Assembly (NCBI GenBank): GCA_018894105.1
Contig: CM032128.1
Coordinates: forward strand, 10,583,001 to 10,647,000
Length of the DNA stretch: 64,000 nt
Direction of reading: 5' to 3'
Origin: Jacaranda mimosifolia
Taxonomy: Eukaryota > Streptophyta > Magnoliopsida > Lamiales > Bignoniaceae
In this document: positions 31,661 to 43,850 of the stretch, piece by piece
Numbering within the stretch: position 1 is the first letter of the stretch
How the letters are laid out: each line of letters starts with the position of its first letter
Position numbers and translations under genes: made by a program
The notes under the pieces: generated by a model
Told to the model about the DNA's origin: nothing
Database searches by the model: none
The model's input: the letters and a program-made list of their open reading frames with translations, nothing else

Positions 31661-32161
31661 GGCTTGTTTGCTTGGACATATATGATTAGACAAGATTCAT
31701 ATGCTAATGATACATAAGTTAGAAATGGTATTCAATACCATGCAATCTATTATTTGCTTTGATTTTAGAAATTGATGATATCCCATACTTGACACTATAT
31801 ATTGTTTAGTTGGCAAGATTGCTCAATATGATTACACTTTGTAATATCTAAAATGTCCTAATTTCTAAGAAGGTGAATTTTCAAGATGATGGTTAGGGTT
31901 TTTATATGAGATATAAGAATGACTTTTTCATTCCTTACAATATCAGATTTAAAAGGATAGAAAATGGATCAGGCCATCTTGACCTGATCCATAAACCAAC
32001 TTAGCCCATGATACCATATCAGACGGCAAAGGTATCATGAGCTTGGCCCATGAGACCATGTTGGGCCGCAAAGGTATAATGAGCCATAAAAATGTGAAGC
32101 AAATAAAAGATAAAGTTTGTAAATATTTTTATCATACCTTATCATCTGAAGCAAACAAGCC
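31661..32161. mobile_element. Small TIR element (MITE), superfamily uncertain
   Basis: GGCTTGTTTGCTT at the left is inverted at the right (AAGCAAACAAGCC). The terminal motif resembles Tourist/Harbinger MITEs, but the target duplication could not be settled (TA or a diverged triplet). Confidence 0.6.
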
Positions 32162-32461
32162 CTATCTGTATTATAAATGAAATATTAACTTTTTGTGTAT
32201 CTTCAAGGATTCATTTACTTGCCAAAATTGTGTAGGATAGATATCTAATCCAATGTAATTGAGTGTTTGGTTGGCATATTTGAAATACATAATTAATAAA
32301 AAGGCCAATATTTTATCCTAAAGTGTTGGGATTATGTATCCCACCCCCTTGGCTTAATTATTGGGATTAACATATTAGATGATAAAATTATCCCTGCATA
32401 ATTTTTATACACCAATGTTTTTATATATATTTGAACATTGTTATATATGTTTAATGAACAA

Positions 32462-32497
<36 letters not shown>

Positions 32498-33993
32498 ATC
32501 ACTAAAACTTGATTTATATAACTAAATTTTTATTAAAATACTAAATTATGTCCATAATCAAACTTATTTTTATAAAATATTTATCTAAGAAATATCACAT
32601 TTTTTATATAAAAATTATATCTTCCATAATAATAAGATTTCATGACTAAATTTTTTCCTGTAAATTGAAAAAAAAATAATATTATTTTAAATATAGATCT
32701 ACACTTAATATAAATATATTTTTATAAAATTATAAATTTATATCCATAAGCATATCAAATATTAATAGTTTAATTTGTGAAATAATTGCAAGATTTTAAT
32801 TTTTTTCAAAGTAAAAATCAACTCTTTTCTATGTAATAATAAATTATAAATGGTTGAGAGAAAAAATAAAAAATAAAAAAGGAACTTAGTCACTACATAT
32901 ACAACATATATTTGAATCCTTTCAGTGAAGATATTTGAACTATTAAAAAAAAAGTGAGGAATAAATTTGATATTTCATATTTATCATAAGTTATAAACAA
33001 GCAAATAAAATATTAAATAATAAAAATATATTTTTTAATAATAAATCTTACGCTTATCGATCACATCCAATTATATCATTGTAAATAAAAAAGCCCCAAG
33101 TATTCTGTTTATATAACTTATCTACTCTACTCACACTATCATGGATTTATTATAATTTTTTATTTTGTTTATGTAAGAATTAAAAGATTTAGTGTATATA
33201 GAAAAATAAATAATATTTTTATTTATTTTATTCTGCACAAATTTCAACAGACACACACAATCATTAATTTATATTAACATACAATCTGAATAGAAAAAGT
33301 TCGCTAACTTTTTGAACTGAGAAAATAAATAAAAGTAAAACAAATTATTTCAAGCTTGAGTTTCAGACTTTCAGTACTTTTCTCATAGGCCTATTTAATG
33401 TAAGTTATATTAAGAACTCCCCAAGGAACGGTGGTAATGTTTGGGAGAATTTGTTTAGAATAAGATGGGAGAATTGTTTAGAATAAAATTATGTTTGTTT
33501 TATTTTGAGATAAAAGACAAATTCTATTGTTAATATTTTTTATGTAAGTTTTTGTCTGATTAGTGATGTTACATCAAATTTTTATATAATTATATATTAT
33601 TTTTATAGTGATATAATAATTAAAATATATATATTTCTTAAAATAATGATTGGAAGACATAACTAAATATATTTTTAACTGATGCAATAATTTGAAATGA
33701 TTAGAACTTTTTAATATTATTTTGGGAGAAAAACTTAAAATTAAAAGAAATGTTTGTTTGTATTTTAAAAATATTTCCAGAGAATGAAAACACTCTCTGA
33801 AAATAAATCCAAACATATCTTATTTCTTTTATGTTCAAATATAAGTAATTTTTCAATAATTAATCAAAATTATAATATTTACACATCTCAAGATGAACTC
33901 GAGTAAATAAATAGGCAAATCTAATAAGATCAAACCTTTCAATGGTACAACTTAACATCTGTAGAAAAATGAATGGATGCCAAGTAATAGGAA
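32162..33993. other. AT-rich intergenic DNA with a TA/TG microsatellite
   Basis: Holds a TA-then-TG dinucleotide run at 32462-32498. Otherwise very AT-rich with no recognised gene. The open frame at 33574-33816 is low-complexity. Confidence 0.5.
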
Positions 33994-33998
33994 TGAAA

Positions 33999-34311
33999 TG
34001 TAAGGACTCGAAAATAATATAACACATTATATATGTGTATACAAGGAAAGTCTCACAAAATAGCACTCACACACTATCACTATAGCTTTCTCTCTCTTGC
34101 ATTTGCTAGCTAATTACATGTTTGGGTTTCTATATTTATAGGTAATCAAGTCGGCATCTGTTGCACTGACTCACCCAGGTCGGTGCACCTCTTAATATTT
34201 TTCTGATTGCTATTTGCTTTAACTAAAGAAATAAGGAAGATTTTGTAACGTTCATCAAGCAGCAATGCTGCTTGGCCAAAAGTTCAAGAGGAGTTGGTGC
34301 TTTCTGTAACA
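33999..34311 (-). repeat. 3' LTR of a copia element (313 bp)
   Basis: Minus strand starts TGTTACAGAAAGCACC right after a purine tract and ends GAGTCCTTACA, giving TG...CA. TATA box TATAAATATA at 34131-34140 (minus). The 5-bp outer flank is TGAAA. The partner LTR was not found to the right. Confidence 0.85.
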
Positions 34312-34326
34312 CTCTTCCTTAGTATT
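34312..34326 (-). other. Polypurine tract of the copia element
   Basis: Minus strand AATACTAAGGAAGAG immediately before the LTR start. Confidence 0.7.
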
Positions 34327-36984
34327 ACTCTCTATTATGTTGCTTCTCTTTACAATACCAAGTTGTCTCCTAAAACCTTCAAACTTTGCTACATTGAGTC
34401 CTTTGATAAAAATATATGCAACTTAGTCTTTCGTCTTCACATGCTTCAGCTTGATTTTGCCTCGCAACACCTTTTCTTGCAAAAAGTGATAATATAATTT
34501 CACATGCTTAATTCTTGCATGGAACATTGGGTTTTTGGCAAAACACATTGTAGTTTGATTCTCACAGTATATTCTTGTTGAGTTACTATTTGATTGCCCA
34601 AGATCCTTCATAAGTTGCATCAACCATGTACACTCTTAAGCAGCTATAGCTGCTGCTCGGTATTCCACCTCAGTATTTGATAACGAGACTGTTGGTTATC
34701 TTTTGTTGTACCAAAAAAATGGTCCTGTTCCAAGGCTAAACATGTAATTAGTTGTTGAGCATCTTGAGCCATGATCTCTAGCATAGTCAGCATCACAATG
34801 CACAACTACTTCACATTTGTCTTCTTTCTTATATAATATGTCGTAGTTAATTGTGCCTCTCACATAGCATAGAATTCTGCATACAATTTCTAAATGAGGC
34901 TTCTTCGAATTTTGCACATATCAACTCATCCTTCATTCTGCATATGCTATATTTAATTGTGTCATGGTGAGATAGATGAGGTTGCAAACTATTTGCATAT
35001 ACACCGTGGCATCTTCAAGGTCCTCTCATTCAAATGGAGCATAACTGCGCGTTAACCTCTATTGGAGTTAAGATGGGCTTGCATTGTAACATCCCATACT
35101 TCTAAAGTAGTTCCTCAGCATACTTATGTTGATATAAGAACATCTCTTCTTCAACTCTTTCTACTTCGAGCCCAAGAAAGTGCTCAACTCTCTTAATGCT
35201 TTCATGTGAAAATAAACTAATAAATTAGCTCTAATTTGATGTATTTCTATTTCTTCTTCCATAGCCTTCTTTCAATCTTCTTTCAAGGAGGCTTCCTCAT
35301 ATGAGAGAGGTTCTTTTACTTTATCAACTTCTACCATTAACGTATTAGCATATTTAGGATTTGGTCTTCTTTATCTTGCATACCTTCTGAGTTGAGGTTG
35401 ATTGTCCTCTATTTCTCCTTGTGTTTCCTCAAGTTGGCTTAGTTGTTCCTCTTTTGAAGTTCATTAGTGTACGTCTGTTTTCCATTGAGACTTTACCTTT
35501 TCATCTTGAGTGGTTGCCTCAACTTTTTCTATACTTGGATGCATGTCATCTTCACCTTTTTCAATATTTCTCCTTTCTTTCTCCTCAATTTCTCTTCAAT
35601 AGGTAATATTACTGAATGAGGTGTCCACCAAGATCATGACTCATCAAACACCACATTTCGAGAAGTATAACACTTTTTGTTGTAGGATCACAACATCTCC
35701 AAGCTTTTCTTTTGTAGTAGTAGCCCACAAATATGGTCCGTAGTCCTTTCTTGTCGAACTTCTTACGTAAATTATCAAGGATAAAAACATAGCATATGCA
35801 TCAAAATACTCTAAAATGACTTACTATAAGATTGATCTTCCATAGCATCTGAAATGGTGAAATCCAAGTTTTGCATGAGACAATCTATTGATCACATTTG
35901 CAGCTATCTTCATACACTTGACCCAAAGTTGAGGTGGTACATTCTTTGCATGAAGCATACTCTTGCATATCTTTGCATGTGTCTATTCTTTCTTCTACTA
36001 CCCCATTTTGTTGTGGAGTACTTGGACAAGTCATTTGCCTATGCATCTTGCATTCTTTTAGATATTTATGAACTCGTAGGAGGTATATTCGTCTCCATTA
36101 TCTATCTATAAGCATCGTATTCATAGCCAAGTTCTTTTTCCACTTATTCTTTAAATTTCTTGAATTCACTTAATGCTTTTGATTTTTTTTTTCAAGAAAT
36201 TTACCCATATATACCTTGAAAAATCATAAGTAAATGTGATCATACTCCAAAAGCCTCTGATAGATGACTGTTTTACCGGGCTAATTATATATTTAAATGC
36301 ACAAGTCCCTTAGTTTTGTACTTTGACTCCTTGTAGGACAATTAGTGTGATTTCCCATACTAGCATCCTGCACACACTATTTCATCTCTAATATCTAGCT
36401 GAGAAAGTCTCTTGCGCATGAATTTCTTCATCACCTTTAATTTGTGGTAAGTCACGTGTCCCAACCTTGCATGCCACAAATCAACTATTTCATTTCTATG
36501 AGTTTTATCAACATATTTCTATGAGTTTTATCAACATAGGAGTCTTGAGCTGACATCACTTAAATGGATTCTATTTTTCGCCCCTCTATAAGAGGTGTGC
36601 ATGTTGATTTGAGGCTTGGGTGTACCTTTATGTCATTCGGCCCAAATACTACATAATTTTTTAAAGTTGTTAGTTGCGATATTGATATTACATTCTTTTT
36701 CATACCTGGCATATGATACACATTCTGCAACTACACTTATCACAGGCTATGACGAGGTACGATTATAGTCTTATCAATATGAGTGATTAGTAATTTAACA
36801 TTATTGGTTGTAATCACAACCCATCTTCCTTTGTACTCGGACATGTTTACTAATTTTTCTTTGTTTCCTATTATGTGGCTAGAGTATCCAGAATCCACAT
36901 TCCAATCATCATTATAATTGATCACGTTCTTACTTATTCTGGTGTGTGCGATCTCTTCCTCAATACAAGAGAGCACTGCTTCCA
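34327..36984 (-). pseudogene. Ty1/copia polyprotein remnant, internally deleted
   Basis: Minus strand, in order from 36984: protease segment DDWNVDSGYSSHI (near 36890) with the catalytic DSG; integrase core remnants around 36120-35960 including CPSTPQQNGVVEER; RT start near 35270 (KKAMEEEIE); then an abrupt jump to the RT end (VYFHMKAL, FLGLEVERVEEEMFLYQHKY near 35200). This is followed by the connection (QNSKKPHLEIVCRILCYVRG) and RNase H (DADYA near 34790; QLMKDLGQSNSNSTRIYCEN near 34600). The jump removes the whole RT catalytic centre. Frameshifts and stops occur throughout. A gypsy LTR interrupts the upstream side at 36989. Confidence 0.85.
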
Positions 36985-36988
36985 TTGA

Positions 36989-37900
36989 TGTCACATCCCA
37001 AGACCAAACCATGTGGCTTAGTTTTAGGGAGTGAAATTCAATACTAATAAATGAGTCACCAATATAAATTATAACCATAAATAAACTCTAGTAATCCAAA
37101 ATAAATCTTAAACATAAAAAAAAAAACTCAAAATGACTAATCCTCTATCTTCAACTAGAAGTTCATCAAACAATAAAAAAAAGTACTAAATCATAAACAT
37201 GGCATTGATACTAAAATACTACTAATTCTTTATCAAAAGACTTCCAACTTTGATTCTTGTCAAAAATTACTATAACATCCTCATCAAGACTAGGGTCTAG
37301 GTCTGCTAGAAAGAGATAAAAAAAAATAAAGTGTGAGTAAATGACTCAATGAATGCTAAGTGCGTGCAATGTGAGTTCATAACTATAACATAATCAAAAT
37401 GATGTTAAGTCAAAACGTTCGAGAAAAATATAATAGTTAACAGCTTCATAGGGCAACATTTAAATATAATGATCAAACTAGTGTTTGTTGTAATCAATCA
37501 ACCTTATGACTCCCACCACAACAGTCCTTTATCGCTCTAGGTAAGGTGCGACCTTACTAAACAGTGCCCATCGAGAAATCTTACGACCTGCTTCAGCCAT
37601 AAACGGCTTCTGTTGTGCGTGTGGGGATTAGGCCATGGGAGCTTGGGGTTCGATCGGCAAACCTGCTGTCGCTAGATGAATCCCTCACACATCCAGACCA
37701 AGTTGCATCCAACATATAGTATCAATAACAGTAAGTTCAGTCATCAATTGTGATCATCGTATTTAACTACTAATTTAAAAATATTATTAAATAACACATG
37801 TTCCTTGCATTACAAAACGAAAAAAGAGAATTTATGTACGCAATGAAATATAACTATAGTGCCAACTGAAAACAAGTCATGAGAGGATTATACTATAGCA
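36989..37900 (-). repeat. Gypsy-type LTR fragment inserted in the copia remnant
   Basis: The plus-strand edge is TGTCACATCCCAAGACC, so on the minus strand the LTR ends GGGATGTGACA, a common Ty3/gypsy terminus. The inner part has features usual for these LTRs, such as the segment near 37500-37700 with CGACCTTACTAA and TCGATCGGCAAACCTG. The other end was not identified; the limit of 37900 is approximate. Confidence 0.55.
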
Positions 37901-37929
37901 TATATCCTTCTGGGTTTTGAAAAATAATA

Positions 37930-38516
37930 TTGAAAGTTTATGGGTGCAATATAGTAAAAGGTGAATAACGAAAATTGGAATATCACAACAATCAAAAGAC
38001 TTTTGAGAATAAGGTAAAAAAGATACAGAAATTTGTAGTGGTTCGATGAACCTAGTACACTACCAAAGTGATAACATTTAGGATTTTTAACCTGCAATTT
38101 TATTAGAAGAAAAACAGATATAGGATACAAAGTATCAAAAGGCTGGAACTTGTACTGCTACAAAGACTGACTATATGACAGCAATACACAAGTACTCACT
38201 CAACTATCTGCAAGCAACTAAAGGATTATGAAGTATATTGTGAGTCGTGTTAAACACATAATGTGTTTCTCACTTAAATAGGCTGCTCAACAGAGTTTTC
38301 CTTTGATAGTTGAGCTTGTAATCTACTATTTTCCTTTCTGATTGACATCCAATTTTTCCTTCTTTGATTCCAACAATCACTTGCCATATTATCCTTATTC
38401 AAACTTTGATATGAACAAAGAAACAATTCTAAACGGTACCTTGCCATGTTAAAGAGAATAAAAGACAAGATAATTGATTGGTCATTATCAAAATACATTT
38501 AGAGAAGATCCTAACA
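37930..38516 (-). repeat. LTR of a SIRE-like copia element
   Basis: On the minus strand a tract AAAAAAGGGAGAGAT is followed by TGTTAGGATCTTC, the usual polypurine/LTR junction of SIRE-type copia elements. Inside are a TATTTAAG promoter-like box near 38275 and TTCATCGAACCACTACAAAT near 38040. The right edge (38516) is firm, the left edge is approximate. Confidence 0.65.
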
Positions 38517-39290
38517 ATCTCTCCCTTTTTTATGATGACCCAGCAAGTATCATCTCCTCCTATCAAAGATAACAATAGCTCATAGTTCAATTATCACAAT
38601 ATGTAATTGCCTCTCCCTATCAAGATCAGTCATGCATAGCTACATTCCTACAAAAAGTAACATGATGATTCATAATACTTAAAAGGATAAGAGAAATAAC
38701 ATATGATAATATCCTATAATAAGAAACTTAAAGAAACAACAGATAAGCATGAAGATTCATAATACTTAAAAAGATAAGAAAAGTAGTAGATGATAATATC
38801 TTATAAGAAGAGACTTAAAGAAACAGCAGATAAGCATTTTGTTTGTTTGAGACAAAAGCAGAACAAATGATCATCGGTTTAAGGAATCCACAAAAGAAGC
38901 ATCAAAAGTCATAATCCATCAAAACTTTGGTAATCTCCCCCCTTCATCATCAAAAAGCTAAACTAGTTAATCACCGCAAGATCGCTTACGAAGGTTGTGA
39001 CAAAGATCTTTGATGTTATGACACAAATCTCCAATATGATGGTGACAATGACGAAAGTGATCATCAAGAGTAGTTGGGAGTTTAGTAACCTATGTTTTGA
39101 GGGATGCAACAGTATTCACAAGCTTATAGAGTTGAGTATGCATCTCAATAACTTTAGCAGAGATTGTATCAAGAGATGTAAGTAGTTGGGCAACTAGTAC
39201 TTCCGGTGGAGGCTGCCCCTAATTTGAGGTGATGGCACCAGAGGCGACCAAGGGGGAATCATGAAGAGTTAGGAACTATGTAAACAGGTG
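38517..39290 (-). mobile_element. 3' internal fragment of the SIRE-like element
   Basis: Directly adjoins the polypurine tract. It has the AAG-rich, coding-poor composition of the region downstream of pol in SIRE-type elements, including a duplicated stretch (AAGCATGAAGATTCATAATA-like near 38745 and 38660). No intact frame. Confidence 0.45.
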
Positions 39291-41126
39291 TTTTTCCTTT
39301 GTTGCGATAGGATTTTCGCTGAGGAACAAAAGGAGCAACAAAAGTATAGGTGCCCTAGGCCTAATTGCAAGTCCTTAAGTAGTTTACCTTCTTCAAAGGT
39401 CTTGGAAGAGCTGATTTTCTTTGTGCAAGATATGAGTTAGGGTTCTCCATATTTGGAGTAGTTCACCATTATTGATGCATCTGCGAAAGGTTTATCGCAA
39501 TCTTCGCCAACGCTTCAAGGAGATGAGATTATTTGTATCGCCTTTCAACATCACTTACATATCTTTAGAGGATACTTGGTTAATTTTTTGGATCTCATTT
39601 GTTTGCTTGCTTGTTTTTGCAGTCTTGCTTTCTCTTTAGCATTTGCATTATTTTTGTTGATTATTTGTTGCACTATTGAACTTAACCAATACTCATGTGT
39701 TCTTGGCAGAAAAAGATTGACTTGGCTAGGATTTGCGCTAGAAGTATGAATGGAGATTCTTGTAAGAGGCGTGTGGTGAAGTAACACCGTGGAGACTTGT
39801 CCCACCCCTCTTAGAGGTGTTCTAGAGAGCATCATGCTCTTCCTTCTTCGGTTGTGCTTTCAAATGTCACAAGCGACGTTTCTAAGCTTGTGAATTAAGG
39901 ACTAGTTGGGAAGCATGCTCAAGTCCATTACAAAAGCTATTTGTCTGAGGTTCTTTTTTCATTTCCATGTTGGTGAGGGTAAGGGTTTGTCTTGCTATAG
40001 TTCATGTAGGATTCATTGTGATGTCGATGAGACTGCTTTCAACATAGGCAGTTCATATAATAGGATTAGCGAGTATGATAAGTGAAAATTGGAGATATTC
40101 TCCTCATCCTAGTTGACTGAGTCTGTTGTTGGAGACTTGGTCTGGGTAAGTACCTCTCATCTTGCTTAATTCATTTTGCTCGTACTTTAGGTTTACAGTT
40201 ATATGCAATTGTTTGACTATATTATTTATTTTTCTTAGAATTACTCTAGAGCCTAGTCGTACAAATATCTCATCAAGCGGAGGGTACTATAGGGTGCACT
40301 AACTCGACTTAAGGAGTAGGATGTAGGACTCGTCCAACAGCATGCTCAAAAGGGTGAGGAGTTCATAAAATTGTTAATAAAGAAGTATGCTAAGGAGGTT
40401 AAGGTTGGGAGAAAATTCTTGGAGCCTTTGATTAGGAAAGTGCTTGTATCTACTATGCTAGATGATGCAGTGAAAGAGTTTAAAGGCTCCAATGAGTTCT
40501 TTAAGTGGAGGCTATTGTGATCTATGAGCAAACTATCTAGGGATGTCACTGTGTGATTAGAGAGATTGAGTGGTAACCTTCAGAGGATTTCTGCTTCTTG
40601 ACCCTAATATTCAAATTAATCTTTTTGTCAAAGCTGCTAATGGGCTTCAGAGGTGGTGTTGATGCTATGGTAGAGGACCCAACTATTGCAGCTCCACAAG
40701 AGTAGAGTATGACTTAGATTATGAATTGATTATTATTATTTTTTTGTTGGTTGAGGATTGCTTCCTTTTATCTTGTTTCTAAAGTTTTGGTAGTTAGTTT
40801 ATTTTTCAGTGGTGAAGCATAGGTTAAATGTTGATATATGTTTGCATAATTTAGCATTCTTGAACTATGCATTTTTGTGATGGAGGTTTGAGCTGATTTG
40901 CACTCTTTTCTGCACTAAGTCATTTGGATGATTTTATCTTTCATGCTTTTCTTTGAGTTTGCATATTGTTTGTATATTATTGTATGCTTACACTTTTCTA
41001 TTTTTTGTCCTTTTCTTGGAACTTTATTGTGATCAGAAGTAGTAGAGAGTTGTCTTAGGGACTTTTGTGAAGGACTTAGTTTCCTCCTCTTCATTTCTCC
41101 CACCTCCATCCCATCTTTTTGTTGGA
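39291..41126. other. Transposon-like DNA, family not identified
   Basis: Broken open segments on both strands (for example minus 39551-39835, and plus-strand stretches around 40350-40500 reading KKYAKEVKVGRKFLEPLIRK). The plus-strand part resembles the hydrophilic helical segments often found beside plant gypsy gag genes, but no domain can be named. Confidence 0.3.
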
Positions 41127-41461
41127 GCCTCTATGGAGGGGTTTCTTAGCTTAATGTTGTTGGTATATGCCTCTTTAAGGGTCTTACTGCAAATTTCACC
41201 ATTGTGTCATGTTGCCCTTGGGGGTGTTGATAAAGTTATAATTACTGGACACTCCCTATTGGGATTGTTATTGAAGTCATTGTCACTGTGCTTTCCCCTC
41301 TGCGGGTATTGTTGAAGTTGTAGTCCATGTGTGCCCCTTTAGGGGCCGTATAGAAATGCCTTTGCCACATGATTCTTTAGGAGTCTTATAGTGGTCTTAT
41401 GCTAAGTGCCCATTCGGGGTCTTATAATAGTCTTTTGTCGTCTTCCCCTTGAGGGTAGTAT
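41127..41461. repeat. Nine degenerate hairpin units in tandem, 35-45 bp period
   Basis: Units of the form (T)GCCC(C)-TTT-(A)GGGG-TCTTATAGTGG start at about 41127, 41168, 41213, 41252, 41292, 41332, 41372, 41407 and 41442. Each has a short self-complementary C-run/G-run stem with a 3-5 base loop, followed by TT(A/G)TA. Sequence varies, but the stem is usually preserved, for example GCCCCTTTAGGGGC and TCCCTATTGGGA. Confidence 0.75.
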
Positions 41462-42059
41462 AGTGGTACTGATATAGCTCACTTGTCAATTGCTGCACGG
41501 AGTGATTCATTTCTTAGTTGATATTACATGCTTGTTGTTGCTTGTTTTTACATACATGCCTCTTAGGTCTTACAGTGAATAAAATATTTGTGCAACTTGT
41601 TGTTATATATGTAGTAAAAGAGCAAACACAGTTATAGAAAAACATCAGAAAGTTTTTATTAAATTAAACAAAGGAAACAAGACGTCATCATTCAAGTCTA
41701 GACGATAAAAATGCCCAAGTACTTAGAAGCAAAAAAACTTGGAACCTAAAACAAAAGTCCTAACTACTAGAATAGCTCATAAGAAAATAAAGAGTTCCAA
41801 ATACCATAAGGTATGTTTATTCATTCTAGGGGTCGTGTTTCCCTCTCTAATGCACAGGCTGAGCAGTTGACATTAATGTCTTGCTTGTAGAGAGTTTTCA
41901 TAAGTGCAAACCTATATTGTGTCAACTCCTTCTTGCAGAACATTGTAACAATGTTGGTTTCTTAGATTAGTACACCTTTACCTTTATCCTTTGACTTATT
42001 TGCCCCACTGTCCTCTACACCACTCAAGTTGGTAATAGAGACCTTTATTTCTTGCAAGA
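41462..42059. other. Unassigned sequence next to the gypsy gag-pro remnant
   Basis: No coding sequence recognised. Probably untranslated part of the same element. Confidence 0.3.
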
Positions 42060-43850
42060 TGCCGATGTAACATTCTTTACTAGTGCTCTAGTTGCCAATA
42101 GCTTCCCCATTCCATTGGGTGTAGAAACTTCATTTTCATGTGATAGGTTGAGATTACGCTCGGAAAGGATTGAGGGTTGGCCTTCCTAGTATCACATTAT
42201 AAGTGGATGGTCTCTTGACCACCAGAACTTCACCATCTTCGTGGTCCATCGGGGATGAGTGCCTAAGGAGAAGGGGAGTAAGATTTCTTCGAAGGCCTCC
42301 ATTGTCTTGCTAGTAGACCACAGTAAATGAGTGTTGATCTTTTGCCGTTAGGTATTATTTATGCCAAGCTGAAGAAATGCATCATAAAAGATGATATCTT
42401 CCGAGCTTCTACTATCTAACAGGATCTTACTCACCAAAAAATTAGCGAGGAAGGTAGAGGTCACTAGAGCATCATTATGTTTACCTCGCTTGGTCTCCAT
42501 GTCTTTTTCTCTGAAGATAATGTCGAAGAGTGAAGGACACACTTCGTATATTCCTAATATTAGTTCCACTAAGTGGACTTACATTTGTCTTGCTGCTCAT
42601 TACCAATTCCTTTCTCATATTTGAGAAGTCACCTCTTGCGGGTCCTTTAAAGATTATCTAAATAAGGTTAATAATTGGTAAAATATTCAGGTCTTGTTAA
42701 TGCCATTGTCATTTTTGACTTTAGGTTGCTTCTTGGGATTCTTCAATCCATGTACTCATCCTCACTGGATCGACATCTCAATCTTATCTTTTAGATTTCG
42801 AAACTCCTTGATAGCATGCTTGCAGTCACATTAGAAGTGGGTACTCTTGGACTTCTATCTCTTTAAATTGTCCACCATATTTGGAAGGTGCTGAATTAGG
42901 CCATACTATTTTGCCACAACTAGGATGTTCGCCTGGATGTAGTGAGAGGGGTGTATGTGGAGAAGGATCTAGGAGGCTGCACCAGCTATCTCCAAACTTC
43001 TTACCATTATTACCTCATTTATCTCATGTTTTGCAATTTGGCATCCAAAGAGGTCGTCACCTCCTTGCTTTGGATTTACTTCTCTATTCAAATTAGGAGT
43101 TCTTCAAGTGTGTCAGATGGCTTCCCAGCTATGGATTCTCAAAAATTATGATGCCTCAAGTTTTGTTAAATGATGTTAGGTAAAAGCTCTTGGTTGATAT
43201 GAAGGATCTTGTTGACTTCTTGGACAAAATGGTTGATATAGTCCCTTAGTGACTCTTCATCCTTTTGCTTGATAGTGAATAAGTATGTTAACGTCTTGGG
43301 ATACTTGCAGTTGATAGAGAAATTATGGAGAAAATGTTGCGCCAGTTGCTCCCAGCTTGTGATGGATCTAATTAGCATATGATTAAACTATATTAGGACA
43401 TACTTAGGGTGAGGATAGTGCAGAATACTTTGTAGTAGGCAGCTTCACTTGTATTGTAAAGCTCCATTCTGATGAGGAAGTTGTCTAAGTTCTTCTGGGA
43501 GTCTTCGGTAGGTTAGTAATCTTTGTGCTTCTAGGAACAATCGAGAGCAAGATTGTTATGGTAGGTTAGTGATCCTTGTGAGCTTCCTTGTTTTGGTGAG
43601 AGGACTAGGGTTGCTCTTAGGGATGATATTCGCCATCGTACTAGGTGACTGCTTTAGCCGCAGCTTGTGTGGAGACATTCTGCACCAATGCCATCAATGC
43701 TTCCTGAGTCATCTGCAACATTGGTCTCTGGGGGTTGGAGCTTGCTGCACTGGTGTCTCCCCTAGTGGGAGATGCACTTTATGTGGTGGCTTCGGTGCTA
43801 GACGGGATTGCACATCCTTACTTTAGCAGCTCTTTGAATGGTGCTAAAAT
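42060..43850 (-). pseudogene. Ty3/gypsy gag-protease remnant
   Basis: Minus strand. A retrotransposon gag segment at 43378-43166 (SITSWEQLAQHFLHNFS, TIKQKDEESLRDYINHFVQE) is followed at 42569-42348 by a retropepsin segment (HNDALVTSTFLANFLVSKIL, then DSRSSEDIIFYDAFLQLGI), then VISTYHMKMKF near 42150. In the protease the usual D-S/N-G-S-S reads D-S-R-S-S, so the catalytic loop is altered. Multiple stops separate the blocks. No RT follows downstream, so the copy is truncated. Confidence 0.75.

Noticed and set aside
36461..36545. Direct repeat of TTTCTATGAGTTTTATCAAC
   Set aside because: A private 26-bp tandem duplication inside a dead copia integrase; no functional meaning seen.
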